Shown: positions 39,901 through 48,368 of the stretch, piece by piece | Layout of the letters: every line of letters starts with the position of its first letter | Numbering within the stretch: the first letter of the stretch is position 1 | NCBI RefSeq assembly: GCF_046545555.1 | Contig: NZ_JBHZTH010000002.1 | Span: forward strand, 1-64,000 | DNA: 64,000 nt | Source: Winogradskyella sp046545555 | GTDB taxonomy: Bacteria; Bacteroidota; Bacteroidia; Flavobacteriales; Flavobacteriaceae | Direction of reading: 5' to 3' | Position numbers and translations under genes: made by a program | The notes under the pieces: generated by a model | What the model was told of the DNA's origin: nothing | Databases searched by the model: none | Seen by the model: only the letters and a program-made list of their open reading frames with translations

Positions 39901-40354
39901 AATCTCCGTCTGGACTCCAATCTGCGGATACATGATATTTATTTTTATCTTTCGTAATTTGTTTCTGTTCTTTTGAAGCTAAATCCATAGTCCAAAGATT
40001 GTCAGAACCACTTTTGTCAGAAATAAATAAAATACTCTTTCCGTTGGGACTGTAGCGTGGATGAACATCGTAAGGCATACCTTTTGTAATTCTATTAGCT
40101 TTTCCACCAGTGATAGGAATGGTATAAAGGTCACCCATCATATCAAACATAATAGTTTTTCCATCTGGGCTAACATCTACAGAAATCCAAGTTCCTTTAT
40201 CTGTTGTAAAATTAACTTTTCTGGTTGGTTCTAAAGGGAGTTCTTTCGTCGCCTTTTTTGTAGAATCCTTTGTTTTAGAATTGTTTTGTGATTTTAAAGT
40301 AGTAATTGAAAAAATTAGGAGTAGGGCAATGTAAAAGTTTAAGTGCTTTTTCAT
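36959..40354 (-). CDS. Secreted TolB-type beta-propeller/amidohydrolase fusion
   Basis: The 1131-residue protein has a signal peptide (1-22). An N-terminal propeller of WD40-like/TolB blades follows at about 45-690, recognisable from repeated SPDGKxI motifs (for example VSPDGKTIMF, YSPNGKSILF, WSPDGKQIVF). The amidohydrolase barrel starts near 730, with the metal motif VDTHAHMW near residue 775, HEHSF near 912 and a C-terminal GKIADILIMNDNP. The fusion is recurrent in Bacteroidota and some members act on dipeptides, but the substrate is unknown here. A Lys/Glu-rich linker (about 660-700) joins the halves. It is the last core gene before the island. Confidence 0.92.
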   Translation of the reverse strand: MKKHLNFYIALLLIFSITTLKSQNNSKTKDSTKKATKELPLEPTRKVNFTTDKGTWISVDVSPDGKTIMFDMMGDLYTIPITGGKANRITKGMPYDVHPRYSPNGKSILFISDKSGSDNLWTMDLASKEQKQITKDKNKYHVSADWSPDGDYIIGTRGRRNIKPFLVHKDGGSGANLLSKQKSQKFIDPAFSADGKHIYFSSRTGAWNYNAQLPQYQIMSFDREDADTEMITSRYGSAFTPTLSDDGKWMVYGSRFEEHTGLVLRNLNTGEERWLAYPVQRDDQESIAPLGVLPAMAFTPDSKNLITSYGGKIYSISILDKKAVEIPFSVDVDLDLGPILNFKYPIDDSPEAFVTQIRDTKPSPDGKHIAFTALNRLYVMELPNGTPKRLTDHNFTEAMPDWSPDGKQIVFTTWKPNGGHLYKVNTTGKGKPTKLTKERGIYSNPAWSFKRNRITFIKGAAQTYDDAINPFNGRVYEELAWISSDGGSITVIDKSKGRTRPHFTKVNDRIYLNHGGKGLISIRWDGSDEKEHLKLTGIKTYGSSDVFGKDHDETAMPTHEDGWRENNTASRPSEIKISPNGKLALAKINNDIYSVLIPMIGTTPSISLAKAEKSAFPANKLTVIGGEFPAWSYDSKKVHWSLGSSHFTYDLIKGKVFNDSLVLAKKKEKELKNSEKKTDSINTEDKKDKDKVKSIFKADEYKVKVKYKRAIPKGITLLKGGRIITMKGGNIIENGDILIENNRIKRVGTSGSFDVPSNAKTIDISGKTVTPGFVDTHAHMWPNWGVHKNQVWIYSANLAYGVTTTRDPQTATTDVLTYSDMVESGMIHGPRVYSTGPGVGFWAYNIQSLEHAKDILKQYSEYYNTKSIKSYIVGNRQQRQWLIMAAKELKLMPTTEGGLDFKQNMVNMIDGNPGHEHSFPIYPIFDDVIQTAAKSKMAITPTLLVSYGGPWAENYFYSRENPYADKKMQHFTPYAELAQKSRRRPGWFMDEEHVFKKHAEFMKDLIEADGIGGIGSHGQLQGLGFHWELWAVASGGMSNYDALRLATIKGCEALGLDKDLGTLEVGKIADILIMNDNPIDNLRHTNTLTHVIKNGIVYDANTLDEIAPIKKKAEKFHWQTKRPEGLPGVKN

Positions 40355-40501
40355 ATGTGATTGATAGAATTAATTAAGTCATTAAAAATAAGGAAATTAA
40401 TGATTGAAAATTGTTAATTTAAAAAGTTGAAGTAATTAGGTCACAATAATTAGCTTCTAAACAATTATCTCCTTGTAATTTCTTTTGTCATATATAAAAA
40501 A

Positions 40502-40531
40502 AATAGTCTAGTACATATGTACTAGACTATT
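40502..40531 (-). terminator. Perfect 30-nt palindromic terminator downstream of the tRNA fragment
   Basis: Bases 40502-40531 are a perfect inverted repeat (arms AATAGTCTAGTACAT). On the minus strand a TTTTTTT tract follows. It is 8 nt past the tRNA 3' end and is therefore the original terminator of the tRNA transcript, left on the chromosomal side of the junction. Confidence 0.85.
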
Positions 40532-40538
40532 ACTATTG

Positions 40539-40580
40539 TAGCGAGAACGAGAATTGAACTCGTGACCTCCGGGTTATGAA
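40539..40580 (-). pseudogene. 3' fragment of tRNA-Met(CAT): integration junction
   Basis: On the minus strand the sequence runs from the anticodon loop TTCATAA (anticodon CAT) through the anticodon-stem 3' strand CCCGG, the T arm (ACGAG-TTCAATT-CTCGT) and the acceptor 3' strand TCTCGCT to discriminator A. CCA is not encoded. Upstream, where CCGGG, the D arm and AGCGAGA should lie, the sequence is unrelated (TTAAA and beyond), so the 5' half is gone. Integration at a tRNA 3' end leaves such a displaced fragment on one side, while the complete tRNA is rebuilt at the other side, here beyond the right edge. Confidence 0.85.
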
Positions 40581-40641
40581 TTTAACCCAAATATTTTTAT
40601 TTAACTGATAATCAGAATATTAAAAATTACAAAAACTTAAA

Positions 40642-40673
40642 TCGTGTTCCAAATCGTGTTCAGTTTCGTGTTC
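40642..40673. repeat. Three direct repeats with exact 12-bp period next to the junction
   Basis: TCGTGTTC occurs at 40642-40649, 40654-40661 and 40666-40673, each start 12 bp from the last, 62-93 bp inside the island from the tRNA fragment. Position and regular spacing fit arm-type binding sites of a tyrosine recombinase. No reading frame runs through them. The rest of 40589-40936 is AT-rich without other clear signals. Confidence 0.65.
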
Positions 40674-40936
40674 ACTTTTTGTTTGTATTAATAGATTATA
40701 AAAATAAGCAATAAAATTTCTTTAAGAGCCTTCATAATTACATTTCGAAGTTGATATTTGCTTTTCACCTAAATAATAAATTCAATATGTTAAAAAAAAT
40801 TAACTTATAACGAATTTCAAATGTACCTCTCCTTAAAGGTTGAAATTCAGATTATCTCCTGTTGGCTCTTTAAAAATTTATTATCAAATTTTGGTAATAA
40901 ACTTATCATTTTACATTATCAAAAAAAGTTGATTTT

Positions 40937-43900
40937 ATGCCGGAGCAAAGTCAAAATGACCCATTAAGTAAAAATTTTAAAAATTATTTATCTTCTAATC
41001 TTTTTAAGATTAAACCAATTTTATTAGAGCTTCCTAACTATAAGTTCTTTCATACCTCAATGAAAGAAAATGATAAGAGGAATAGTCGTTTTGTTGGAAG
41101 AGATGATATTATCAATAAAATTTTAAGTTTTATTCATGAAACTTCTAGTAATACAGGTTCTTATTTAATTACAGGATTTAGAGGTATGGGAAAGACTTCC
41201 GTAGTAAATAAAGCATTGGGGACACTGAATTCAAAGCCTAAGAGTCTTCGTTTTGTTCTTCTATGGTTAGCACTGATGCCATTTGTTTTTATGTCTTCAA
41301 AAATTGTTAGATTCATTGACAAGATAAAATTTGATACTTCTGGCGATATTATTGTTTTTTTATTACTCTTAGTAATTATATGTATAACTTTTGTTTTATT
41401 AGGTAAGGAGAACTTTAGAAGAGATAAAGTTGCTACTAAAGATAAGAAGGAAAGATATTTTCAATTTTTTAAATCAGGAGTTGAATCACTTTTAAACCCA
41501 AAATTCAACAAAAGTAAGCTCTTATTTTATTCTAATCTTAGAGATGTATTTATTTATTGTGCTACACTATCTTTTTACACTTGCTGCACCTACATAATGT
41601 GGAATGCATTAAATTATCCGGGAAATGAAGTAGGTGGTATTCAAATATCTCATTTATCATTTTGGACAATTACCTTAGGGTTATCATTAACTTATCCTCT
41701 TATTGATTTGTATATAGCATTTGTTGAAGTTCAAAAAGATCAAGGATCTGACAGTCCTTTATTAAGAGGTCAAATCTTAGGCGCTATTTCAATTGTGTTT
41801 CTTTTTAGCCATGGGCTGTTTATGTTGGCTGTTATATCAAAATGGGACTTATTTGTTAATCCATCTGATAGTGACTTCTTAATTATATTTTGTGGAGTTT
41901 TAGTAATTATGGCTTTGATAGTTTGGGCTAAATATCAGATCTTATCTAGAAGAAATAATCGAAATCAAAAGGTATATAGAAGTGTACTCAGTAGAATAAC
42001 AGGATTCTTTAATTTTCAACATTATATTACAGTTAATGTAAATCTCGGGAAAGATAAACTTACAGAAAAAGATGTTTTAAAATATATAACTAATGAGTTG
42101 TATAAAGTTTATTCTGATTGGTTTACAAATTATAAAAATTTAAAACGTTTTTTAAATATTTCGGGACTCTTAACTTTGCTATACTTGGTAGTTACAATCT
42201 TTTATATAGGCTTTCTAGGGTCCGAATTCTCTACCTTTAGTAATAAGACGATTAGTACTTCATATTACTTCCCGAGCCAATCTCTACTTGTTTCAAGACA
42301 AGGAATTACTGCTTCTGAGGTTGGGCAGTTGTTTTATTTTACTGATCCAGATACAAAAAAAACAAGGCAAGCGACTCTTGATGAGTATGTGTCTAAAATA
42401 GATAGCGAGTTAACTGCGTATTATAGGGATATAATTAATAAAAAAAATAAAACGTTAAATAAAAATATCCCTGATTCTACAGTCAACTTTAATATGGATA
42501 ATATTAAATTATTTAATGAAGCCGTTTATTGGAAAAGTCATGAAGATAAAAACGGAAACCGTTCAATATGGGCTAATGTCCATTATGGAATTATTCAGGT
42601 TTGTAATGAATTAGATTACCTGACATTAAAGTTTTGGATAAATCTGAAAAGAGTATTATTTCATGATCATTTCGATAACAATTCAGATATATCTTCAAAA
42701 CTCGTAAATACAATTTACCCAAGTGTACCTATTTTATTTGTTTATTTTTTTATGATTTTATTTTTAATAAGTTTAAGATTAATACCTAAAAGGTTTATTC
42801 TAATTAGTACTCACTTCCATACACTATTACAATTAAAAAATATTAAAAAACAAATTGAAGCATCAATAACTTATGAGGAAAATGCAAATGCGGTTGCAAT
42901 GCAATCTTCTTTATTTAATTTTAAGAAGAAAACAGATTATTTACCTCTTGAGTCTAAAGATATTACTCAAAAACTTATTCACTTATTAGATGAGGTTGAT
43001 AAAATATCAGCATTATTTATAAAGGTGAAATTTGTTTTTGTTTTTGATGAGTTAGATAAAATTAATCCACATAATACTGTGGTACTCTCATCAAAAGAAG
43101 ACGAATTTGAAACTGATCATAATGAGGTTAGATATCAAGCTAGACGGAAAGAGAGAATTGCCCTTATTTTATCTAGTATGAAGCATTTTTTAAATTCATC
43201 TAAAGCAAAATTCATATTTATTGCAGGTCGTGAAATGTATGATGCAGCATTAGCGGGTATTTCTGATCGAGAATCAAGTTTAGACAGTATTTTTAGTGAT
43301 AATAAGATTTATGTTCATAGTTTTTATACGGAAGAAGCTGACGGAAATAAAAGTGATATTACAAGTATTACAGAACAATATTTATGTCAGTTTTTAATAC
43401 CAGAATCTTTTTTATCAAAAGTAAAAGATAAACCAAGTTTGAACCTTTATAATCAATATTTATCAGCTTATTATACTGAGAAGAATATACCTCAACACGA
43501 TAAAAAAAGACAAAAAATTATTACCACTTTAAAGGATTTTATTGTGTATTTGAGTTATCGAAGTAACGGAGCTCCCAGAAAACTATCTAATTTAATTGAA
43601 CAGTATGTGAAACCAGTTTTGTTAGATGATTTGATTGATGATAATAGTGTTATTGTAGGTAGAAATGATAGTAATTTATATCTAAATATAGGTTATTATG
43701 ACCAATATAAATTTTCATTAATCTCATCAATGACTACACCGATTTTTTTAGGAATTGGTAATTTTCTTCATGAATATAGTGATAAGCTTTTAGTTTCAAT
43801 TAGTTATATGCTAGATCATCTCTACAAGTTTCATAAATTTGGAATATCCTATAGGAGTTTATCTTTAACTCCCGAAATTATTGACATTAATAAAGAACCA

Positions 43901-46900
43901 CAATTTAGAGAGTTTTTGGATAAATTGGTACAGTCTTTATCTCAAAGTCATTTAAGACCAATAGTAAGTGGCATCTATGACTATAAATTTCACAGTAAAA
44001 TTTCTTCAGAAATAAAATTTTTATCAAAAATTGATGAATTAGAAGGTGCAGCTTTAAATTTCACTTTGGATGAGTCAATTGAGTTAAAACGTTATTTCAA
44101 TAAGAGACTAGAACAACTTACTAATAATAAGAATAACAATCATTTGAGTCTAAGTATAAACGATGAACAACACATAAATAATAAAGGCTTATTGCATGTT
44201 ATGATTGGTGATTTGCATTTTTATGACGAGGAATACCATGAGGCAATTTCTCATTATTTGGAATCAATACAAAATCTTAGACAAATTAGTATAAGAGAAA
44301 TGAAGCTATACGACTTCATTTTATTTGTAAGAAACAAATTAAAGTTAGGCTTGGCTTATGAAAAGAATAAGATGTATGACAATGCTTTAATGACATATTC
44401 TGAGCTAACGGATTTAATACTCAGAAAAAGAAATATGCCAATACGTAAATTTGGTTTAGCTCGTTTTATCGTCACTCCAAGTCAGCTACTTTTAATTTAT
44501 AAAAGTAAGAGCGGAACCTCATTAGAGAAAATTTCGTCAGCAGAGCGTTTGCATAACCTAAAGGAACATATCGATAAAGTGGCAGAGAGATTTAGTCAAA
44601 AGAAGAAAAAATCTAAAGAGCTATGTTTTACAACTTCAAATTTTATGCAAAAAGAGCTTGTTGTGTTAGGAAGATTAAAACCAGAGGTTGTTGCAGAAAT
44701 TGATGAGGTTGATCATCAAAGGCATTCTGATAAGTGGAAACGTATTTACCCATTATCCGATATGGAAGTCTATTATGGTCTTAACTCTGAGGGTTTAATA
44801 CAAGATTTAGATTCAATCGATACCAATTATAAGCCGTTAAAGAACTATTTCTTACAGTCAACTCTAGAAAATATGAGATTGCTTTATCAACCACTAATTG
44901 CAAAACTTCATATGATTGAAAAATCAGGTTCAGATAAACTAAAGGATATTGATATTACTCGTTCTATTGAAGAGTTTAATTTTATAAAAAGGCCTCTTAA
45001 AACTAATGAGAAAAGAGTCGTTGTGTCTGAGTTTTATAATAAAATAGGAGATTTACTATATTTTAAAAATGGCACTTTAAATAAATGTTTGAAAAAACAA
45101 ATACTTACACATTTAGAGCGTCTTGTTTCTTTTAAAAAAGAGGATAATGTAAAAACGATTGCAAATTTAGAACAATATATTACATCCGAATTAACTACTC
45201 TTCTAATCAAAAATAAAAAACCACGGAATAAGAAAATAAAAAAGGTAAGGCAAAGTATCATTTTTAAGTTAAATCAATTAACGCCTTTGAGTGATGAAAA
45301 TAATGAATTGAAAATAAAAGAATTGGAAACACAAGTTAGATTTGGTTTAAAGCTTTTGAAGAGTTCAAAAAAAGAAGAGTTACAACGTAATCTTAAATGT
45401 TTAATAGAAAAGTTAACTCATGATCTTCATGAAATTAATCTTTTGGATAAGGGCGTTAGTCAAAAACAGGTTAAAAGCTTAAAAAATTTACTGTTATCAC
45501 CAATTGATGCAACTGTATTTTATATTAAATCATTAGCAGTTTTATTAATACCAGCACACGAGGTTTGCGAAAAAGATTTAGAACAATTAAAATCAAATGA
45601 AGTTGATTTATTAGCCTATTATTCTGCTTTAGAACTTAATACTCATGATAACTATTATGAGTTCTTTAAAGTATTGGGCGAGAACCTTAAGGGAATAAGA
45701 ATGAAGCTTGATATAATAACAGAAAAAAATAATTACAGTTTTAAAGAGCGCTATACACAGGAGTATCTTAGTTCTATTGCTAACGGTACTATAGATCTAG
45801 CTGAAGCGCTATCTAGCTTTGTAATTGATAGTTATACAAATGAAAATTTACCAAACCAATTTTCTTATATTTTTAAAAATATTGGATTAAAGTTAAAAGA
45901 CATTTTATGCTTATACTATGAGGCATTTGAGATTTATTACAACATAGGAAGTTACAGGTTAGCTAAATCTCAACTACTCAAAATATTACATATTCTTAGG
46001 GAGGCTACAATTAGAGGTAAATGTAAAGACCTTTTAGTTAAGAACTGTAAAATAGTAAAAGATAAAACTATAAAAGACATTTTAGAAGTTGCTATTAAAT
46101 GTGTTTACGCAACTTATGGACAAAGTCATTTTATTGAAGGTAAAAAGATATCAGAGTTTTTTAATACCCATAATTTCTTAGAATATAACGTTAAATCAAG
46201 TTTATCAAAATCTAATGTTACGATTGAAATAAATGAAATTATCCTTTTGTACTGGCGAATAAAATTAAATAAAATAGAAAAAGATAAGGATCATGATATT
46301 TTAGAATTTTATCAGATGATAACCAAAAATATTAATAGTCTTTCTTTAATAAGGAGAAAGCATAATAGAATATTAGAGTTAAGATTGAAATTGAAGATTA
46401 ATAGAATTATGTTTGATCGATATTTTGATAAGCTTAGTGACCATCATATTAAAACAGGTTCAAAAGATTTTGAAGAATATCTTAATTCTGAGTCTCTTAC
46501 AAAAGATGAGTTTAAAACTTTTTTAATTTTAGATAGTTTAGGCGCCAATACTGAAGTTTTAAAATCACATTATCTTTTTGACATTAATTACGTAACAACA
46601 AACCACAATCAATTAGCGAAAGCACATTTATCAATGTCTTATTGGAGTATGCAATTTGATCAATTAAATAAAAAAGGGAGTTATACTAGAACTTTAGAGG
46701 ATCAAGTTTTGAATACCAAGACATCAATGAATGTTAATGAAGCTTATCACCTTAGTTTAGCTTTAGAATTTAACAAAAAAGTTCAAGACTTTCATTCAAG
46801 AGGTGAATCATATAACGTGTTCATTAAGAGTGCTTCTTATTTAGACGACTTTTTTAATGATAATTTAATCCATTTTTCTCTGGCTGTTGAGCGCAATACG

Positions 46901-47014
46901 ATTCATGAAAGAGAGTGTGGTACTGATTTGTTTATTTCGAAAATAGAAGGTGAGATTAATTTATTAAAAGTAGGTAAAGAAAAACCATTTGATTATAATT
47001 TCTATTTTAATTAA
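40937..47014 (+). CDS. Giant KAP-like membrane P-loop NTPase
   Basis: The 2025-residue protein has Walker A GFRGMGKTS (G80-S88) and Walker B VFVFDELDK (D704, E705), with about 615 residues between them. That gap holds seven or eight membrane helices (about 106-124, 138-156, 203-222, 242-262, 281-300, 313-331, 407-427, 594-613). Helices inserted between Walker A and B are the hallmark of KAP NTPases (Kidins220, PifA). A sensor-like KFIFIAGRE (758-766) and GAPRKLSNLIE follow. The C-terminal 1000 residues are helical, with TPR-like units near 1090-1160. It is a single-gene unit beside the att site. Phage exclusion, as for PifA, is a guess from context. Confidence 0.7.
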   Translation: MPEQSQNDPLSKNFKNYLSSNLFKIKPILLELPNYKFFHTSMKENDKRNSRFVGRDDIINKILSFIHETSSNTGSYLITGFRGMGKTSVVNKALGTLNSKPKSLRFVLLWLALMPFVFMSSKIVRFIDKIKFDTSGDIIVFLLLLVIICITFVLLGKENFRRDKVATKDKKERYFQFFKSGVESLLNPKFNKSKLLFYSNLRDVFIYCATLSFYTCCTYIMWNALNYPGNEVGGIQISHLSFWTITLGLSLTYPLIDLYIAFVEVQKDQGSDSPLLRGQILGAISIVFLFSHGLFMLAVISKWDLFVNPSDSDFLIIFCGVLVIMALIVWAKYQILSRRNNRNQKVYRSVLSRITGFFNFQHYITVNVNLGKDKLTEKDVLKYITNELYKVYSDWFTNYKNLKRFLNISGLLTLLYLVVTIFYIGFLGSEFSTFSNKTISTSYYFPSQSLLVSRQGITASEVGQLFYFTDPDTKKTRQATLDEYVSKIDSELTAYYRDIINKKNKTLNKNIPDSTVNFNMDNIKLFNEAVYWKSHEDKNGNRSIWANVHYGIIQVCNELDYLTLKFWINLKRVLFHDHFDNNSDISSKLVNTIYPSVPILFVYFFMILFLISLRLIPKRFILISTHFHTLLQLKNIKKQIEASITYEENANAVAMQSSLFNFKKKTDYLPLESKDITQKLIHLLDEVDKISALFIKVKFVFVFDELDKINPHNTVVLSSKEDEFETDHNEVRYQARRKERIALILSSMKHFLNSSKAKFIFIAGREMYDAALAGISDRESSLDSIFSDNKIYVHSFYTEEADGNKSDITSITEQYLCQFLIPESFLSKVKDKPSLNLYNQYLSAYYTEKNIPQHDKKRQKIITTLKDFIVYLSYRSNGAPRKLSNLIEQYVKPVLLDDLIDDNSVIVGRNDSNLYLNIGYYDQYKFSLISSMTTPIFLGIGNFLHEYSDKLLVSISYMLDHLYKFHKFGISYRSLSLTPEIIDINKEPQFREFLDKLVQSLSQSHLRPIVSGIYDYKFHSKISSEIKFLSKIDELEGAALNFTLDESIELKRYFNKRLEQLTNNKNNNHLSLSINDEQHINNKGLLHVMIGDLHFYDEEYHEAISHYLESIQNLRQISIREMKLYDFILFVRNKLKLGLAYEKNKMYDNALMTYSELTDLILRKRNMPIRKFGLARFIVTPSQLLLIYKSKSGTSLEKISSAERLHNLKEHIDKVAERFSQKKKKSKELCFTTSNFMQKELVVLGRLKPEVVAEIDEVDHQRHSDKWKRIYPLSDMEVYYGLNSEGLIQDLDSIDTNYKPLKNYFLQSTLENMRLLYQPLIAKLHMIEKSGSDKLKDIDITRSIEEFNFIKRPLKTNEKRVVVSEFYNKIGDLLYFKNGTLNKCLKKQILTHLERLVSFKKEDNVKTIANLEQYITSELTTLLIKNKKPRNKKIKKVRQSIIFKLNQLTPLSDENNELKIKELETQVRFGLKLLKSSKKEELQRNLKCLIEKLTHDLHEINLLDKGVSQKQVKSLKNLLLSPIDATVFYIKSLAVLLIPAHEVCEKDLEQLKSNEVDLLAYYSALELNTHDNYYEFFKVLGENLKGIRMKLDIITEKNNYSFKERYTQEYLSSIANGTIDLAEALSSFVIDSYTNENLPNQFSYIFKNIGLKLKDILCLYYEAFEIYYNIGSYRLAKSQLLKILHILREATIRGKCKDLLVKNCKIVKDKTIKDILEVAIKCVYATYGQSHFIEGKKISEFFNTHNFLEYNVKSSLSKSNVTIEINEIILLYWRIKLNKIEKDKDHDILEFYQMITKNINSLSLIRRKHNRILELRLKLKINRIMFDRYFDKLSDHHIKTGSKDFEEYLNSESLTKDEFKTFLILDSLGANTEVLKSHYLFDINYVTTNHNQLAKAHLSMSYWSMQFDQLNKKGSYTRTLEDQVLNTKTSMNVNEAYHLSLALEFNKKVQDFHSRGESYNVFIKSASYLDDFFNDNLIHFSLAVERNTIHERECGTDLFISKIEGEINLLKVGKEKPFDYNFYFN

Positions 47015-47136
47015 GTAATAAATTTTAATCAGGACTAGTTTTTATAATAAAAGACATTGAATCAATTTTAAAAATTTAGTCTTTTGGGTACTAATGTCAA
47101 TTTTTTTAGCATTAAATGAAAAGTGACGCACCTTTT

Positions 47137-47829
47137 TTACTTTATACAGATATGTGTATTTATCATATATTGAGTTATCTCGTTAAGTGTTTTTCCAGTT
47201 TGCGGGTGTAGTCCAAAGGAGGTGAAATATTCTAATTCTTTATTTTTGTTCTTGCCATACCAGATATTAACTGTTCCATTTTCTTTAAAGAAGACGTAAT
47301 TGCAATCAACTTTCACCTTTTTAAAATCATTGATAAGATCTTCCTTATAAGCTTTAATCTCGTCTAAATTATATTTATTTAGGTCTAGACTTATTTCTAC
47401 ATAATGATCATCATTCCAAATCATCCAACGTTGGCGATTAAAATATTGATAAACAAAGATGCCCACAATAAATAATAATATAAAAATGATTAGTCTTTCT
47501 TTACTAAAAAAAGACACTTTTTTATCTAATTGATTTCGTGGTTTTTTATTATTAATAAATTCAGTGTAACTATTATAGTTTAGATACTTGGCTAATCCGT
47601 CTACAACTTTTAATTGTTTTATAGATATATCTTCATTGGTTTCATCTAATTCTATAGCTAATCTATGGTAGTCTCTATAACTTCTTCCTCCAAGATTAAA
47701 ATCTTGTTTCTTATGAATAAATTCTGATAACTCTTCTGATATTTCAGTTTTAGAAGGTGAACTTACACCTTTATTTTCCAAGTTTTCTCTCGCTTTATCA
47801 AATGCTTTAATAATCAATGCTTTATGCAT
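47137..47829 (-). CDS. Single-pass membrane protein of unknown function
   Basis: The 230-residue protein has an N-terminal helical domain (about 1-95; GGRSYRDYHRLAIELD and DGLAKYLNYNSYTEFI suggest a small regulator-like fold), one membrane helix at about 111-129 and a C-terminal domain that should face the periplasm (about 130-230). There is no signal peptide, so the N-terminus is cytosolic. This inside-helix-outside layout fits signal relay or anti-sigma-like proteins, but no family is recognised. It is divergent from the lipoprotein/kinase/regulator operon and convergent with the giant NTPase gene. Confidence 0.7.
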   Translation of the reverse strand: MHKALIIKAFDKARENLENKGVSSPSKTEISEELSEFIHKKQDFNLGGRSYRDYHRLAIELDETNEDISIKQLKVVDGLAKYLNYNSYTEFINNKKPRNQLDKKVSFFSKERLIIFILLFIVGIFVYQYFNRQRWMIWNDDHYVEISLDLNKYNLDEIKAYKEDLINDFKKVKVDCNYVFFKENGTVNIWYGKNKNKELEYFTSFGLHPQTGKTLNEITQYMINTHICIK

Positions 47830-48178
47830 ACTTCTAATTGTCAGTGCTTTATAATGTTTTTTATTATTGGAAAATTCAAGGAAATTAATTTCCTAAATGT
47901 TTCCAACTAAATTCCTATAGTTCATAGTTAGTATTCCTTCATTTGTATTCGAATTGTAAACCACCTTAGGTGTAATAAGGGTTGCAAATACAATTCAATA
48001 ATTGAGAAACGATTTAAATCTCGAATTCCATTTGGGAAAAGGTGTTTATGATTTAAATCGGTTCACAATACTTCCCAACGAAGATATCGCTCTTCAAACT
48101 TAGAATGTGTTGCGCAGCAACCAGCATCTGAAATTTTTCGGACAGCAACACTATTGTTCAATTTTAAAATAATACAAA
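47830..48178. promoter_or_regulatory. Divergent intergenic region with two GATTTAAATC palindromes
   Basis: The 349-nt gap ahead of the lipoprotein-kinase-regulator operon carries two identical 10-bp palindromes GATTTAAATC at 48011-48020 and 48050-48059 (39 bp apart), a CACCTTAGGTG near-palindrome at 47962-47972 and a GTTGCGCAGCAAC hairpin near 48109-48121. These may be operators. A 33-codon stretch (48002-48103, TTG start) reads like coding sequence (GKGVYDLNRFTILPNED) and stays in frame for 22 more codons after its stop. A gene remnant is therefore possible. Confidence 0.4.
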
Positions 48179-48343
48179 ATGAAGAAATTACCAATTATAT
48201 TGATTACGGTTTTCCTTAATTTATCGTTTTATTCGTGTAATCCTGAGAGTCTTGCTGACGAGACCGCGCCAGTGGCTTGTTGCGGAGATGATGGTGAATT
48301 ACCACCGCCACCACCTCCGCCGCATCCAGGAAGTGGGGGTTAA
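48179..48343 (+). CDS. 54-residue lipoprotein with polyproline tail
   Basis: A lipoprotein signal peptide ends SFYSC (Cys20). The mature peptide is only 35 residues, with a CC pair (34-35), an acidic CGDDGE and seven consecutive prolines before HPGSGG. It is shorter than most gene callers' cut-off. It starts the cassette: the sensor kinase begins 25 nt after its stop. A lipid-anchored peptide beside a membrane kinase could be a sensor ligand or accessory, but that is inference. ATG, lipobox and stop are all clear in the sequence. Confidence 0.7.
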   Translation: MKKLPIILITVFLNLSFYSCNPESLADETAPVACCGDDGELPPPPPPPHPGSGG

Positions 48344-48368
48344 TTAAATTAAGTACTATTTTAGAGGA

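Noticed and set aside
40642..40680. C-terminus of an integrase gene reading VNTKLNTIWNTI on the minus strand
   Set aside because: The frame has a stop a few codons upstream and no integrase motifs; the periodicity is explained by direct DNA repeats.
42551..42563. AACGG-AAA-CCGTT in the giant NTPase gene
   Set aside because: It is within coding sequence, has a 3-nt centre and different outer bases, and no promoter box follows, so it is most likely chance.
47049..47086. AAAAGAC/GTCTTTT hairpin after the giant NTPase gene as a terminator
   Set aside because: The stem is only 7 bp with a loop over 20 nt and no T-run follows; support is too weak to list.
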